A stretch of 64,000 nucleotides of DNA from Phytohabitans sp037414955 (GTDB taxonomy: Bacteria; Actinomycetota; Actinomycetes; Mycobacteriales; Micromonosporaceae): assembly GCA_037414955.1 (NCBI GenBank), contig JBBEWH010000012.1, positions 1 through 64,000 on the forward strand, read 5' to 3'. Of the stretch, positions 1 to 8,160 are shown piece by piece. Each line of letters opens with the position of its first letter. Position 1 is the first letter of the stretch. The notes beneath the pieces are model-generated. The model saw only the letters and a list, made by a program, of their open reading frames with translations. It had not been told where the DNA came from and did not search any database. A program made the position numbers and the translations under genes.

Positions 1-41
1 TGCGCCGGGTCACCGTGGCACCGCAAGCGCTGGACGCATAG
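1..41 (+). CDS. 3' end of an upstream gene (partial)
   Basis: The window opens inside what may be the last codons of a gene. One frame reads RRVTVAPQALDA and then a TAG stop at 39-41, and a strong terminator-like hairpin follows ten bases later. The fragment is too short to identify a family. The call rests only on the open frame and the hairpin right after its stop. Confidence 0.3.
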   Translation, partial: RRVTVAPQALDA

Positions 42-50
42 CTGGGGGTG

Positions 51-76
51 GGGGTCGGACCGATTGGTCCGACCCC
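51..76 (+). terminator. Intrinsic terminator-like hairpin
   Basis: An 11-bp perfect stem (GGGGTCGGACC at 51-61, GGTCCGACCCC at 66-76) closes a 4-nt GATT loop. There is no T-tract, as is common for GC-rich actinomycete terminators. It lies just after the stop of the gene entering from the left and before the DUF6153 gene. Confidence 0.6.
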
Positions 77-215
77 GACTGACCGCCAACGCCAGGCCCG
101 GCACTTCGAATCCCGTCATAACGGACTTCTAGCCTTTTTCACGTAGCGTTGAGCCTCGCCATACCCCTTACCCGTATTGGGTAACGTGGTCGCTGGTCAC
201 TCGGGAGGAAAGGCG

Positions 216-650
216 GTGAGTCGCATGGCGGGCGAGCGGGCCGCGCCGCGACTCCTGCTGATCGTCTTGATCGCCGTCGGCGTCGCGAGCATGCACACCC
301 TCGGGCATCCCGCCGGGGGCGGGCACGGCGGCGCCGCGCACCCGGCCGCCCACGGTGGGCACCAACCGCCGGCGATCAGCGCGGCACACGAGACGGCGAC
401 GATGGTGGTCGCCGCTCGCGATACGGTCCTGCGCGGTATGGGCATGACCCTTGATCCGTCCACCATGTGTCTGGCGATCCTGGTCGCCTTCGCGCTGGCC
501 GTTCTGCTCGCCGCGTTGCTGGCCGCGGTTCGCCGCCGGCTGCCGGCCGAGTGGCAGCGTCGCGGGACGATGGCCTCGGCCGGGCGCGGACCACCTCAGA
601 CCATTCCCCTCGGTCTTCGCGTCACCAACCTGTCGATATTGCGCATATAG
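216..650 (+). CDS. DUF6153-like small His-rich membrane protein
   Basis: About 144 residues. An N-terminal hydrophobic segment (roughly residues 9-26) is followed by a Gly/His/Ala-rich stretch and a second membrane segment (LAILVAFALAVLLAALLAAV) near residue 100, then an Arg-rich tail. This layout fits the actinobacterial DUF6153 family, whose function is unknown. I chose the GTG at 216 because GGAGG at 204-208 sits at good distance; an upstream ATG at 177 has no ribosome site. The neighbour is a DUF305 lipoprotein, also Met/His-rich, so a role in copper or other metal handling at the cell surface is possible but inferred from composition only. Confidence 0.55.
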   Translation: MSRMAGERAAPRLLLIVLIAVGVASMHTLGHPAGGGHGGAAHPAAHGGHQPPAISAAHETATMVVAARDTVLRGMGMTLDPSTMCLAILVAFALAVLLAALLAAVRRRLPAEWQRRGTMASAGRGPPQTIPLGLRVTNLSILRI

Positions 651-740
651 GACACACCTGCTGGTACGACCGGTCCGGTCGTCACCAGTCGCTCTTCCGT
701 GTCCATATCCGCAATGAATCGATCAGGAAGGCACCACCAC

Positions 741-1367
741 ATGACACGCGTTATCACGCTGCGCCGCTTCGTGTTCTCCGGCACCGCCGCTCTCGCCACC
801 CTGGTGCTGGCCGCCGGGTGCGGCGGCGGGGACGACATGGGCGGCATGAGCCACGGCGGCACCGTCTCGCCGAGCGCGGCGGCCACGCCCGCCGCCTCGT
901 TCAACGACGCCGACGTGCGGTTCGCGCAGATGATGATCCCGCACCACCAGCAAGCCGTGGAAATGGCGACCCTCGCCGGGAGCCGGGCCAGCGACCCGCA
1001 GGTCAAGCAGCTCGCCGCCCAGGTCAAAGCCGCTCAGGACCCGGAGATCAACACCATGACCGGCTGGCTGACCGCCTGGGGGCAGTCCACCGCGGCGCCC
1101 GGCGGGGGACACGACATGCCGGGCATGAGCTCGATGCCCGGGATGATGTCCGACGAGGAGATGGCCAAGCTCGAAGCCACCGAGGGCGCCGAGTTCGACC
1201 GTATGTTCACGCGGATGATGATCGCCCACCACAACGGGGCGATCCAGATGGCCAAGGACGAGCAGCAGAAGGGCGCTAGCCCGGAAGCGAAGGCCCTCGC
1301 CGCGACGATCGAGAAGACCCAGACCGAAGAGGTCACCAAGCTCGAAGCCATCCTCGACCGCATGTAG
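741..1367 (+). CDS. DUF305 domain lipoprotein
   Basis: About 208 residues with a lipoprotein signal ending in the lipobox LAAGC, so it should be tethered outside the membrane. The DUF305 fold shows as two related halves, each with a characteristic His pair: QMMIPHHQQAVEMA and RMMIAHHNGAIQMA, separated by a Met/His-rich spacer (HDMPGMSSMPGMM). DUF305 is a four-helix ferritin-like domain often found beside copper genes. The ATG at 741 has an AGGAAG site ten bases upstream and gives a clean signal peptide; the earlier in-frame ATG at 699 does not. A perfect hairpin follows the stop. Confidence 0.85.
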   Translation: MTRVITLRRFVFSGTAALATLVLAAGCGGGDDMGGMSHGGTVSPSAAATPAASFNDADVRFAQMMIPHHQQAVEMATLAGSRASDPQVKQLAAQVKAAQDPEINTMTGWLTAWGQSTAAPGGGHDMPGMSSMPGMMSDEEMAKLEATEGAEFDRMFTRMMIAHHNGAIQMAKDEQQKGASPEAKALAATIEKTQTEEVTKLEAILDRM

Positions 1368-1376
1368 TTACCGCCA

Positions 1377-1405
1377 CTGGCCGGCGGGCATGCCCCGCCG
1401 GCCAG
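1377..1405. terminator. Hairpin between DUF305 gene and converging flavoprotein remnant
   Basis: CTGGCCGGCGGG (1377-1388) pairs perfectly with CCCGCCGGCCAG (1394-1405) around a 5-nt loop. It lies nine bases after the DUF305 stop and before the converging minus-strand remnant, so it probably ends transcription from at least the plus strand. Confidence 0.65.
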
Positions 1406-1468
1406 TCCCTTCCGTCTGCCGTGGGCCGGTACGCACCCGGCTCCCGGGGTGGGGAGCCAAGCCTGCCG

Positions 1469-2092
1469 TCAGGCCGGCAGCCAGCGAGCGAGGACGAAAG
1501 TCTGCGGGTACGAGCCGCCGGTGAACGGGATGCCGGCCAGCCGCCGCACGGCGCTGTGCGCGCCGTCGCAGCCAACCACGTACCGAGCGGTCACCGTCTC
1601 CACGGGTCCGTCGGCGTGGGTCAGCTCGCACCGCACCCCGTCGCCGCTGGGGACGAGCGCGGTGAGCTCGACGCGGCGTCGCACCGCGACGCCGGCCGCA
1701 GCGAGGTGCTCGACCAGGATCTGTTCGGTGTCGGCCTGGGACAGGAACAGCAGATACGGGTACGCCGTGTCGGCCAGACCGAGGTCGAACAGCGGGACCG
1801 ACACCACCCGATGCCCGGCGTGCAGGCGCAGCCGCACGCCCCGGTTTCCGGTGGCGACCAGCCGCTCGGTGACGCCGAATCCGGCGAGTGCTTCCAGGGT
1901 CCGCGGTTGGATCGCCAGGGCGCGGGACTCGTGGACCCGGTCGGGTGCGCGGTCGACGATGCGGTGCCGGACCCTGAAGGCAGCGAGTTGGGCGGCCAAG
2001 GCGAGACCGGTCGGGCCGGCGCCGACGACCAGCACGTCGACCGTGTCGTCGTCGGCGTGGCCGGTGCGATCGCTGGCGGCCATGGAGCCCAC
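1469..2092 (-). pseudogene. Truncated FAD-dependent aromatic monooxygenase (N-terminal half)
   Basis: The product begins with an FAD-binding Rossmann motif (VLVVGAGPTGLALA), has the conserved RALAIQPRTLE stretch and the second FAD motif VVGCDGAHSAVRRLAG, so it belongs to the PheA/UbiH-type flavin hydroxylases. It stops after about 207 residues, in the middle of the sentence ...YPQTFVLA, followed by RWLPA and a stop. Family members run to about 400-550 residues, so the substrate-binding half and the third FAD motif (GDAAH) are gone. The stop is 64 bases from the DUF305 terminator, which suggests deletion of the 3' half. An intact FAD core may still fold, but catalysis is unlikely. Confidence 0.75.
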
Positions 2093-2162
2093 GCTAGTCG
2101 TGCGCGGGCGGTGGCGTGGCTACAAACCGCGCGCCAGGCCCGACCAACCTCACCAGGTGCTA

Positions 2163-2276
2163 CTAGTTGGACCAGGTGTATCCCGCCAGAGCGGCCCCAG
2201 CCTGGGCCAGGCCGAGGAGGGCGGCCGCCCCGGTGGCAGTCAACAGAGCAGCGACAGTCACAACTCGCATACGCAC
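2163..2276 (-). CDS. Possible 37-residue hydrophobic peptide
   Basis: A short frame starting at GTG 2276 (GGGGAG six bases upstream) encodes VRMRVVTVAALLTATGAAALL and continues as an Ala/Leu-rich segment ending in GYTWSN. It would make a single membrane helix or a secreted short peptide. It lies upstream of and on the same strand as the truncated flavoprotein, with an AT-rich stretch (CCATATAGG on the minus strand near 2300) that could be a promoter. There is no homology argument; the case is the good ribosome site and the clean hydrophobic profile. Confidence 0.35.
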   Translation of the reverse strand: MRMRVVTVAALLTATGAAALLGLAQAGAALAGYTWSN

Positions 2277-2410
2277 GATGAGCTCCCCATCTGATCCTAT
2301 ATGGACAGTACAGCTACACTTTATCGACGGGCGCGCCCTTGTCGATAGCCATAACGGCCAAACTCTGGGTCGCCGGCTCGTGCCCGTGCCGGACCGCGGC
2401 GAAGACGGCC

Positions 2411-3397
2411 TCAGGTCATCGGCCGGCTATCGGGGACAAGAAGGACTTTGCCTGTCGTTGCCCGTGTCTCCAGGGCGGCGTGTGCCTGGGCGGCTTGCGA
2501 GAGGGGGAAGGTTTGGAAGGCGGGCACCAGCTTTCCGCTAGCTGCCGCCGCGAGGGCTCGGGTCTGGTCGGCGGCCGCGTCCTGGCTCTCCAGGAGCAGG
2601 GCCAGCGCGTCGGTGAAGGTCACGCCGCGCTCCTTCAGTTCGGTTTCATCGGGCCGGAACTCATCCCGCGAGGCCGCGCCGATGGTGACGTAACGCCCGC
2701 CTTCGGCCAGTAGCCCGAACGCGGTCCGTCCTTTGTCGCCCTCGACGCCGTCCAGCACGACCGTGACGCCGCGTTCACCCAAGGCGTCGCGGACCGTACT
2801 CGCCCAGTCCGGCTGGTTGTAGTCGACGGCGATGTCGGCTCCGAGCGCTCGCACGGCCGCTGTCTTCGCCTGGCCGCCCGCCGCGCCGATGACCGTGGCG
2901 CCGAGGTGACGGGCGAACTGGACGACCAGCCGGCCGATGCCACCGGCCGCGGAGGTGACCAGTACCACGTCCTCGGAGGTGAGCTTCGCGATGTCGAGCA
3001 GACCGATGGTGGTGGTGCCGGTCATGACCATGGTCACGGCGGCCTCGTAGAGCAGTCCGGCCGGAATTCTGTGCAGGGATGAGACTTCGGCGACGGCGAG
3101 TTCGGCGTAGCCTCCCGGCCTGCTGTGCGCGGTCACTACCTTGGCGCCGATCCAGGCCTGGTCCACGTCGGGGCCGACCGCCTCGACGACTCCAGCCACC
3201 TCGCCCCCGAAGATCGCCGGAAGCTCGGGCAGCGGCGGGCCGATATCCAGCCCCTGCCGCATCGCCGTCTCGATCTGATGTACGCCCGCCGCCATCACCC
3301 TGATGCGGGCCTCACCCGGCCCTGGTACGGGATCAGGCATAGCCTCGTAACGGAGGTTCTGAGCCGATCCGAACTCGTGCAGCACAACGGCGTGCAT
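2411..3397 (-). CDS. NADPH:quinone oxidoreductase / zinc-free MDR alcohol dehydrogenase
   Basis: About 328 residues of the medium-chain dehydrogenase/reductase superfamily, quinone-oxidoreductase branch. A GroES-like N-terminal half (MHAVVLHEFGSAQNLRYE) precedes a Rossmann domain with the dinucleotide motif SAAGGIGRLVVQFARHLGA. The Cys/His zinc ligands of classical alcohol dehydrogenases are absent, which fits NAD(P)H-dependent reduction of quinones or enones in the cytosol. I chose the ATG at 3397 because GGAAGG lies seven bases upstream; a longer frame to 3442 has no ribosome site. It follows the beta-lactamase-like gene by 63 bases on the same strand and may share its transcript. Confidence 0.85.
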   Translation of the reverse strand: MHAVVLHEFGSAQNLRYEAMPDPVPGPGEARIRVMAAGVHQIETAMRQGLDIGPPLPELPAIFGGEVAGVVEAVGPDVDQAWIGAKVVTAHSRPGGYAELAVAEVSSLHRIPAGLLYEAAVTMVMTGTTTIGLLDIAKLTSEDVVLVTSAAGGIGRLVVQFARHLGATVIGAAGGQAKTAAVRALGADIAVDYNQPDWASTVRDALGERGVTVVLDGVEGDKGRTAFGLLAEGGRYVTIGAASRDEFRPDETELKERGVTFTDALALLLESQDAAADQTRALAAAASGKLVPAFQTFPLSQAAQAHAALETRATTGKVLLVPDSRPMT

Positions 3398-3460
3398 CAC
3401 CGTTCCTTCCGGTAGCTCTACGGGATAACACCCACTCTGCAACCTCTACCGGACTTGAGG

Positions 3461-4525
3461 TCAAGCGAGATCGGGATCCCGCTCGAAGTAGTCGAGGATC
3501 ACGCGACCGATCCGGCCGATCCGATCTTCTTCCTCCTGGTAGTCGCCACCGAGGTCGTTGGCGAACACCGCGACGACGATGGGGCCGGAGGGCGCGTACA
3601 CGATGCCGACGTCGTTGGCGTCCCACGGCGGGCTGTCGCCGGTCTTGTGGCCGACCGGATGCTCGATCAGGCGTGGCAGGCGGCGCTCGCCCAGCTGTTG
3701 GCGTCGAAGCGCGGCCCGCAGCTGCGCGCTGCTGTCGCTGGACACGGCGGTCGCGCGTTCGATCGACTCCAACATGCGCCCGGCCTCCCGCGGCGTCATC
3801 CGGCCGAAGCAGAGCGGCAAGCCGCGCTCACGCGCCAGCGCACGGACCTCGCCGAGCGGTCGCGCCGCCAGCGAGGCCAGCTTGCGCTCGATCGACCGCA
3901 GCCACTCGCGCGTCATCCCGGCCCACTGTGGATCGCCGTTTCGCAGCGCGTAGACCTGGGCGCTGGTGAGCGACGCGTGCCGCGAATCCGCGAGCACGTA
4001 CGGGAGTCGACCGCCGTCCAGGACGCTCTGCGCCATGCTCGCCTGGCGGTAGCCGGACGCGGCCAGCCAGGCATTGAGTTCGGTGACGCCGCCGATCTTG
4101 GTCAGCAGCAGATCGGCCGCGCTGTTGTCACTGATGACGATCATCGCAGTCAGCAGATCCCGCACCGTCGGCTCCAGACCCTCCTGGAAGTACCGCAGGA
4201 GGCCGGAGCCACCCCTGAGGTCCGACCTCACTACGCGGACCCGTTCGTCCAGGTCCAGCCACCCGTCGTCGGCGAGCTGGTACGACCGGATCGCGAGGGC
4301 CACCTTGATGACGCTCTGCGCCTCGAAGGCAACATCGGCCCGGACCGCAGCCTCCTCGCCGGTCGTCAGGTGTTTGACGTAGACCCCCACACCCAACGGC
4401 TTGCGTGCGCGCAACGACTCCAGCTCGACCACACCCGTGGCGGCCGTATCGTCTGGAACCTCCAGCGTGAACCGCGCCGCTTCGGCTTCGAGCAGCGCCG
4501 TCAGCCCGCTCGTCCCCATGCTCAT
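3461..4525 (-). CDS. Class A beta-lactamase-type serine hydrolase
   Basis: 354 residues. The three hallmark motifs are intact and in order: SVIK (Ser71-Lys74) for the nucleophile and base, SDN (132-134), and HKTGD near residue 300. This is the serine beta-lactamase/D,D-peptidase fold. No signal peptide is visible at the N-terminus (MSMGTSGLTALLEAEAARF), so it may act in the cytosol, may not be a classical secreted beta-lactamase, or may have a mis-set start. The EEEDRIGRIGR tail is family-like. It lies 40 bases downstream of the response regulator gene on the same strand, so cotranscription with the two-component system is plausible. Confidence 0.8.
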   Translation of the reverse strand: MSMGTSGLTALLEAEAARFTLEVPDDTAATGVVELESLRARKPLGVGVYVKHLTTGEEAAVRADVAFEAQSVIKVALAIRSYQLADDGWLDLDERVRVVRSDLRGGSGLLRYFQEGLEPTVRDLLTAMIVISDNSAADLLLTKIGGVTELNAWLAASGYRQASMAQSVLDGGRLPYVLADSRHASLTSAQVYALRNGDPQWAGMTREWLRSIERKLASLAARPLGEVRALARERGLPLCFGRMTPREAGRMLESIERATAVSSDSSAQLRAALRRQQLGERRLPRLIEHPVGHKTGDSPPWDANDVGIVYAPSGPIVVAVFANDLGGDYQEEEDRIGRIGRVILDYFERDPDLA

Positions 4526-4565
4526 CGAGACGCGTCCCCCTCTGCGGCGACGCCGTGGCGCGCGG

Positions 4566-5219
4566 TCAGGCGAGGCCGGCGTCGTGGGCGAGCAGGGCGA
4601 TCTGGGTGCGGTTGTCGAGGGCGAGCTTGGTCAGGATGTGCGAGACGTGGGTCTTCACTGTGGACAGTGTCATGTTCAGCGCCTTGGCTATCTCGGTGTT
4701 GTTGTGGCCCTGGGCGATCGCGACGACGACGTCGTGTTCGCGTGGGCTGAGCGCGGCAAGGATGGTCTTGGCGCGGGCGTAGGCGCCGGCCTGGACGGCG
4801 GCCCGGTCCATCAGGCGGCGGGTGATCCGTGGCGACAGGATCGGCTCGCCGGCCGCGACCTGCCGGACTGCCTCGGCGATCCGGGCCGGCGGGGTGTCCT
4901 TGAGCAGGAAGCCGCTGGCGCCGGCGCGCAGCGCGTGCAGGATGTTCTCGTCGGTGTCGAACGTGGTCAGCACGATGACTTCGGGCGGGCGCTGGCGTGC
5001 CCGCAGGCGGCGGGTGGCGGTGATGCCGTCGACCCGGGGCATGCGCAGGTCCATCAGTACGACGTCGGCGGCGTGCGCGTCGGTCGCGGTGGTGGCCTGG
5101 TCGCCGTCGGCGGCCTCGCCGACCACGGCGATGCCCGGGGCGCCGTCGAGCATCATGGTCAGCCCCGCGCGGACGAGCGCGTCGTCGTCGACGACGAGCA
5201 CGCGCACTGGCGGGGTCAT
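4566..5219 (-). CDS. NarL/FixJ-type response regulator
   Basis: About 217 residues. The receiver domain shows the acidic pocket (VVDDD), the phospho-acceptor Asp in DVVLMDLRMP, the TTF switch motif and the LKDTPP lysine. The C-terminal LuxR-type HTH (LSPREHDVVVAIAQGHNNTE... STVKTHVSHILTKL) binds DNA. I chose the ATG at 5219 because it overlaps the kinase stop as ATGA, the usual translational coupling; an in-frame start nine bases upstream is possible. It pairs with the kinase immediately upstream and would regulate targets that may include the beta-lactamase-like gene behind it. Confidence 0.9.
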   Translation of the reverse strand: MTPPVRVLVVDDDALVRAGLTMMLDGAPGIAVVGEAADGDQATTATDAHAADVVLMDLRMPRVDGITATRRLRARQRPPEVIVLTTFDTDENILHALRAGASGFLLKDTPPARIAEAVRQVAAGEPILSPRITRRLMDRAAVQAGAYARAKTILAALSPREHDVVVAIAQGHNNTEIAKALNMTLSTVKTHVSHILTKLALDNRTQIALLAHDAGLA

Positions 5220-6358
5220 GCCGGCCATGGTAGCGATGCGTGCAAGCGGAACTCGCCGTCGATGGCCTGGTGGTCGAGCTGTCCGCCGGCCAGGTGCACC
5301 CGCTCGGTGAGCCCCACGAGGCCGGCGCCTCCGGACCCTCCCGGCGTCGTGCGGTGCGGTGCCAGCGGATTGCGGACGTCGATCCGCAGGCCCGTGCCGG
5401 GCCCGCCGTGCAGGTCGACTCGGACCTGTTGGCCGGGGGCGTGTTTGCGGGCGTTGGTCAGGCCCTCCTGGATCACTCGGTACGCCGTACGAGCCACCGT
5501 TGGCGGCAGCTCGGCGGGCTCGTCCACCGCCACGTGCAGCAGCACCTCGGTGCCGGCGTCGCGGGACTCCTCGACCAGGCGCGGCACATCCGCCAGCACC
5601 GGTTGGGGGCGGCTGCCCTCGCCGTGCGGCGGATCGTCCTCGCGCAGCAGCGAGATCACCTCACGCAACTCCTCGAGCGCTTGGTGCACGCCGTCCCGGA
5701 CAACGCCCGCGGCCCGGGACAACCGCTCGGGTGAGGAGTCCGGACGGTACTCCATCGCGCCGGCGAACGTGGCCAGCAGCGACAGGCGGTGCGCGAGGAC
5801 GTCGTGCATCTCCCGGGCGATCTTGCGGCGTTCCAGCATGCGTGCCTCGGCCACCCGGCGGCCCTGCTCGGCCTCGGCGCGGCGGGCCCGCTCGTGCAAC
5901 GAGCGGATCAGCGCCGCACGAGCCTGCGCCCAGGCGCCCCAGCCGAGCAGCGCGCCGTAGCCGATGGTGATCATGACCAGCCACCACCCGTACGACATGC
6001 CGCCCTGGGACCGCCAGAGACCCTGGACCGCGTGCGCGGCGAGCCCGGCCACCGCCACCGCGATCGCGACCGGGAAGCGCCTGCGTCGCGCCACCTGCAG
6101 CGTGCCGATCGTGGCCGGTGCGGTGGCTGCCGGCGACACCGCGGCCAGCACGGTGAGTACGGCGGTGGCGGCGACTGGCCGCCACACTGTCAGCGCCGCG
6201 AGCGCCCAGCTCAGCGCGCCGGCCGCGATGTCGAGCGCGAGCAGCGGACCGGGCGGGCGGTCGGTCCACCAGCCCAGGATCGTCACCGCGATCAGCGCGC
6301 CGGACACGCCCAGGACTACGGCGAGGGCGGCGGTGTTCGGGCGGCGGTCGCTGATCAC
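5216..6358 (-). CDS. HisKA_3-type sensor histidine kinase
   Basis: 380 residues. The first 150 are hydrophobic with about four to five membrane helices and no large extracellular loop, so the sensed signal is probably in or near the membrane. The dimerisation/phosphotransfer helix holds the phospho-acceptor His in KIAREMHDVLAHRLSLL, followed by the HATPase_c domain (AYRVIQEGLTNARKHAPG, GGSGGAGLVGLTERV). It overlaps the cognate regulator by four bases. The architecture matches the DesK/NarX-like kinases common in actinomycetes. Confidence 0.9.
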   Translation of the reverse strand: MISDRRPNTAALAVVLGVSGALIAVTILGWWTDRPPGPLLALDIAAGALSWALAALTVWRPVAATAVLTVLAAVSPAATAPATIGTLQVARRRRFPVAIAVAVAGLAAHAVQGLWRSQGGMSYGWWLVMITIGYGALLGWGAWAQARAALIRSLHERARRAEAEQGRRVAEARMLERRKIAREMHDVLAHRLSLLATFAGAMEYRPDSSPERLSRAAGVVRDGVHQALEELREVISLLREDDPPHGEGSRPQPVLADVPRLVEESRDAGTEVLLHVAVDEPAELPPTVARTAYRVIQEGLTNARKHAPGQQVRVDLHGGPGTGLRIDVRNPLAPHRTTPGGSGGAGLVGLTERVHLAGGQLDHQAIDGEFRLHASLPWPA

Positions 6359-6488
6359 CGGCCGAGGCTACCCAGTCAGGACTCGGGGCCGACAGCTTCT
6401 AAAGTTGGTGGTCGGGGCTGAGAAAGAGGGTGCCGGCGCGGCGTGCGGCCCGATGTGTCCGCCCGGCCGGCCGGCGACGCTCATCGGC

Positions 6489-6914
6489 ATGACGAACGAC
6501 ATCAGGCACACCGATACGACCCGGACCACCGCACGGCGTACCGGCCGCGCGATCACCGTCGCCGCCGCAGCGGCCGGCGCGCTCCTGCAGTGGGCCGTCA
6601 ACGACCCGTGGGCCGGCCTCGACCTCGCCGTTCGCCAGGGCGACGGTGTCCAGCACGTCGGCCCGGCAGCCGTCGCGGTGACCGCGCTGATCGCCGGCCT
6701 GGCCGCCTGGGGCCTGCTCGCACTGCTGGAGCGCACCATCCGACGCCCCGTCCTGACGTACCGGATCAGCGCGTCGATCGTGCTGATCCTCTCGCTGGCC
6801 GGGCCGCTGGGCAGCGGCGTCGACACGAGCAGCCGGCTGGTGCTGCTCGGCATGCACCTGACCGTCGGCGCCGCTCTGATCATCGGGTTGCCCGGCCGGC
6901 GGACCTGTCGATGA
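6489..6914 (+). CDS. DUF6069-like four-helix membrane protein
   Basis: About 141 residues with four predicted transmembrane helices: AITVAAAAAGALLQWAV, VAVTALIAGLAAWGLLALL, ISASIVLILSLAGPLG and LGMHLTVGAALIIGLPG. The even spacing and the short charged N-terminus resemble the DUF6069 family of uncharacterised actinobacterial membrane proteins. It is transcribed divergently from the histidine kinase gene, 130 bases apart. No ribosome site is convincing; an in-frame ATG at 6453 is an alternative start. Confidence 0.6.
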   Translation: MTNDIRHTDTTRTTARRTGRAITVAAAAAGALLQWAVNDPWAGLDLAVRQGDGVQHVGPAAVAVTALIAGLAAWGLLALLERTIRRPVLTYRISASIVLILSLAGPLGSGVDTSSRLVLLGMHLTVGAALIIGLPGRRTCR

Positions 6915-7022
6915 CGACGGACGGCCACCTCCGCGCTGACGACCCGCGCCACGCGCTCAACGGCGGCGCGGCGCGCCCGCGACGAGTCGAACTGACACCG
7001 CCGGCGAGCGACTCGACCGGCG

Positions 7023-8063
7023 CTAGCGTGCCGGTGCTGCCTTCGCCCTAGGCACCCGGCCCAGCGCCGGCCGCAGCACCGGTGCGTGGCGGGCCAGGAA
7101 GTCCCACAGTCGGTCGGGGGCCCGCCCCCGGGGGCGGGGGCGCCCGCGCGGGGGCCCCCGGTGAGCGCCCCCCACCCCCCACATCCGGCGGCCCCGGATG
7201 CCCCACGGGGGGTGGGCGCCCGGCCGGTGCGCCCGGCCGCGCCGGCGAGCTGCCGCGAGTTCCTCGACCACACCGGGAAAGTGCCGTCCGGCGACGGACA
7301 GCAGGCGTCCGTCGCGTAACTCCGCCTCGATCATGAACCTCGGCAGGTGTCCCCACGCCATGCCGTGCAGGATCAGCTCCTTCTTCATGAGGTGGTCCGG
7401 CACGGAACACCGGGGCGCGCCGTCGACCAGGAAATGGCCTTGTTCGGACGGGTGCCGCGCCGAATCCCGGATCACGCACTGGGTGAAGGCCCGCATCCGC
7501 TGCGGTGTGATGTCGCTCGCCGGCGGGAAGGGCAGCACACCAGGCGCCACGACCGGCACCATCGCCACGCGGCCGAGATCGATCCACTCCATCCGTACGT
7601 CGCTTTTGGGGACCCGGTGCACGATGAGGTCGGCCTCGTCCTCCAGCAGCCGCTCCCAGGGGCCGGTCACCGTCTCGAACTGCAGGTGCAGTCGCGTCCG
7701 CGGGCATTGCGCGAAGAAGTCGCTGAGCAGAGCCAGCACCGGCGGCAGTGGGCACAGGTCCCCGAGCACCACGCGCAGCTCGGCCTCCTCGCCCATCGCC
7801 AGCTGTGCGGCGTACGTCCGCAGTTCCTCGGCCTCGTGCAGCAGGAAGCGCACCTTGTGGTGGAACGCCTGCCCCGCCTGGGTGAGCCGTACCCGATAGC
7901 CGGAGCGGTCCAGCAGGCTCACGCCCAGCTGGCGTTCCAGCTTGGCCACGGCGGCGAACACCGAAGGATGCGAGCGGTGCAGCCGCTCGGCGGCGGCCTG
8001 GAAGCCGCCGCCGCTCACGACGGCGTCGAAGCACTGCAACTCGTGGAGCGTGAAGCTGGACAT
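7023..8063 (-). CDS. LysR family regulator with a GC-rich insertion near its C-terminus
   Basis: 346 residues. The N-terminal winged HTH is clear (FTLHELQCFDAVVSGGGFQAAAERLHRSHPSVF) and a periplasmic-binding-like effector domain follows. Residues ~275-330, between ELAAARRRGRAHR and DRLWDFLARHAPVLRP, are Pro/Gly/Arg-rich and unlike the family; they are encoded by a run of GC palindromes (see the repeat entry). Without that stretch the protein would have a normal length of about 300-315. It is divergent from the hydrolase at 8161 and probably controls it through the TTGT/ACAA site between them. Whether the inserted version still works is unknown. Confidence 0.8.
   Translation of the reverse strand: MSSFTLHELQCFDAVVSGGGFQAAAERLHRSHPSVFAAVAKLERQLGVSLLDRSGYRVRLTQAGQAFHHKVRFLLHEAEELRTYAAQLAMGEEAELRVVLGDLCPLPPVLALLSDFFAQCPRTRLHLQFETVTGPWERLLEDEADLIVHRVPKSDVRMEWIDLGRVAMVPVVAPGVLPFPPASDITPQRMRAFTQCVIRDSARHPSEQGHFLVDGAPRCSVPDHLMKKELILHGMAWGHLPRFMIEAELRDGRLLSVAGRHFPGVVEELAAARRRGRAHRPGAHPPWGIRGRRMWGVGGAHRGPPRGRPRPRGRAPDRLWDFLARHAPVLRPALGRVPRAKAAPAR
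7116..7225. repeat. Cluster of nested GC palindromes inside the LysR gene
   Basis: Several palindromes lie in about 110 bases: CCCGCCCCCGGGGGCGGG at 7121-7138 (18 bp, perfect), CGGGGGCCCCCG at 7149-7160 (perfect), and CATCCGG/CCGGATG at 7182-7200. The last sits inside a longer imperfect stem whose outer arms are C-rich (7165-7181) and G-rich (7201-7219). The stretch keeps the LysR frame open. It may be an inserted palindromic element, a replication-slippage product, or a sequencing/assembly artefact in extreme GC. Confidence 0.6.
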
Positions 8064-8095
8064 TGTCGAACTAGCCTACAGAGCACGTCCGATCT

Positions 8096-8117
8096 TTGTA
8101 ATGGCAATCTGCAACAA
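8096..8117. promoter_or_regulatory. Candidate LysR operator between divergent genes
   Basis: TTGTAATGGCAATCTGCAACAA has matching TTGT and ACAA ends and an inner GCA/TGC pair, forming a 22-bp imperfect dyad. It lies in the 97-bp gap between the LysR gene (minus) and the hydrolase gene (plus), the classic place for a LysR site. It is called from position and symmetry only. Confidence 0.45.
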
Positions 8118-8160
8118 CGCTCATAGGCTGAGGAGGTCCCCACGAGATCCTGGAGTTGAC

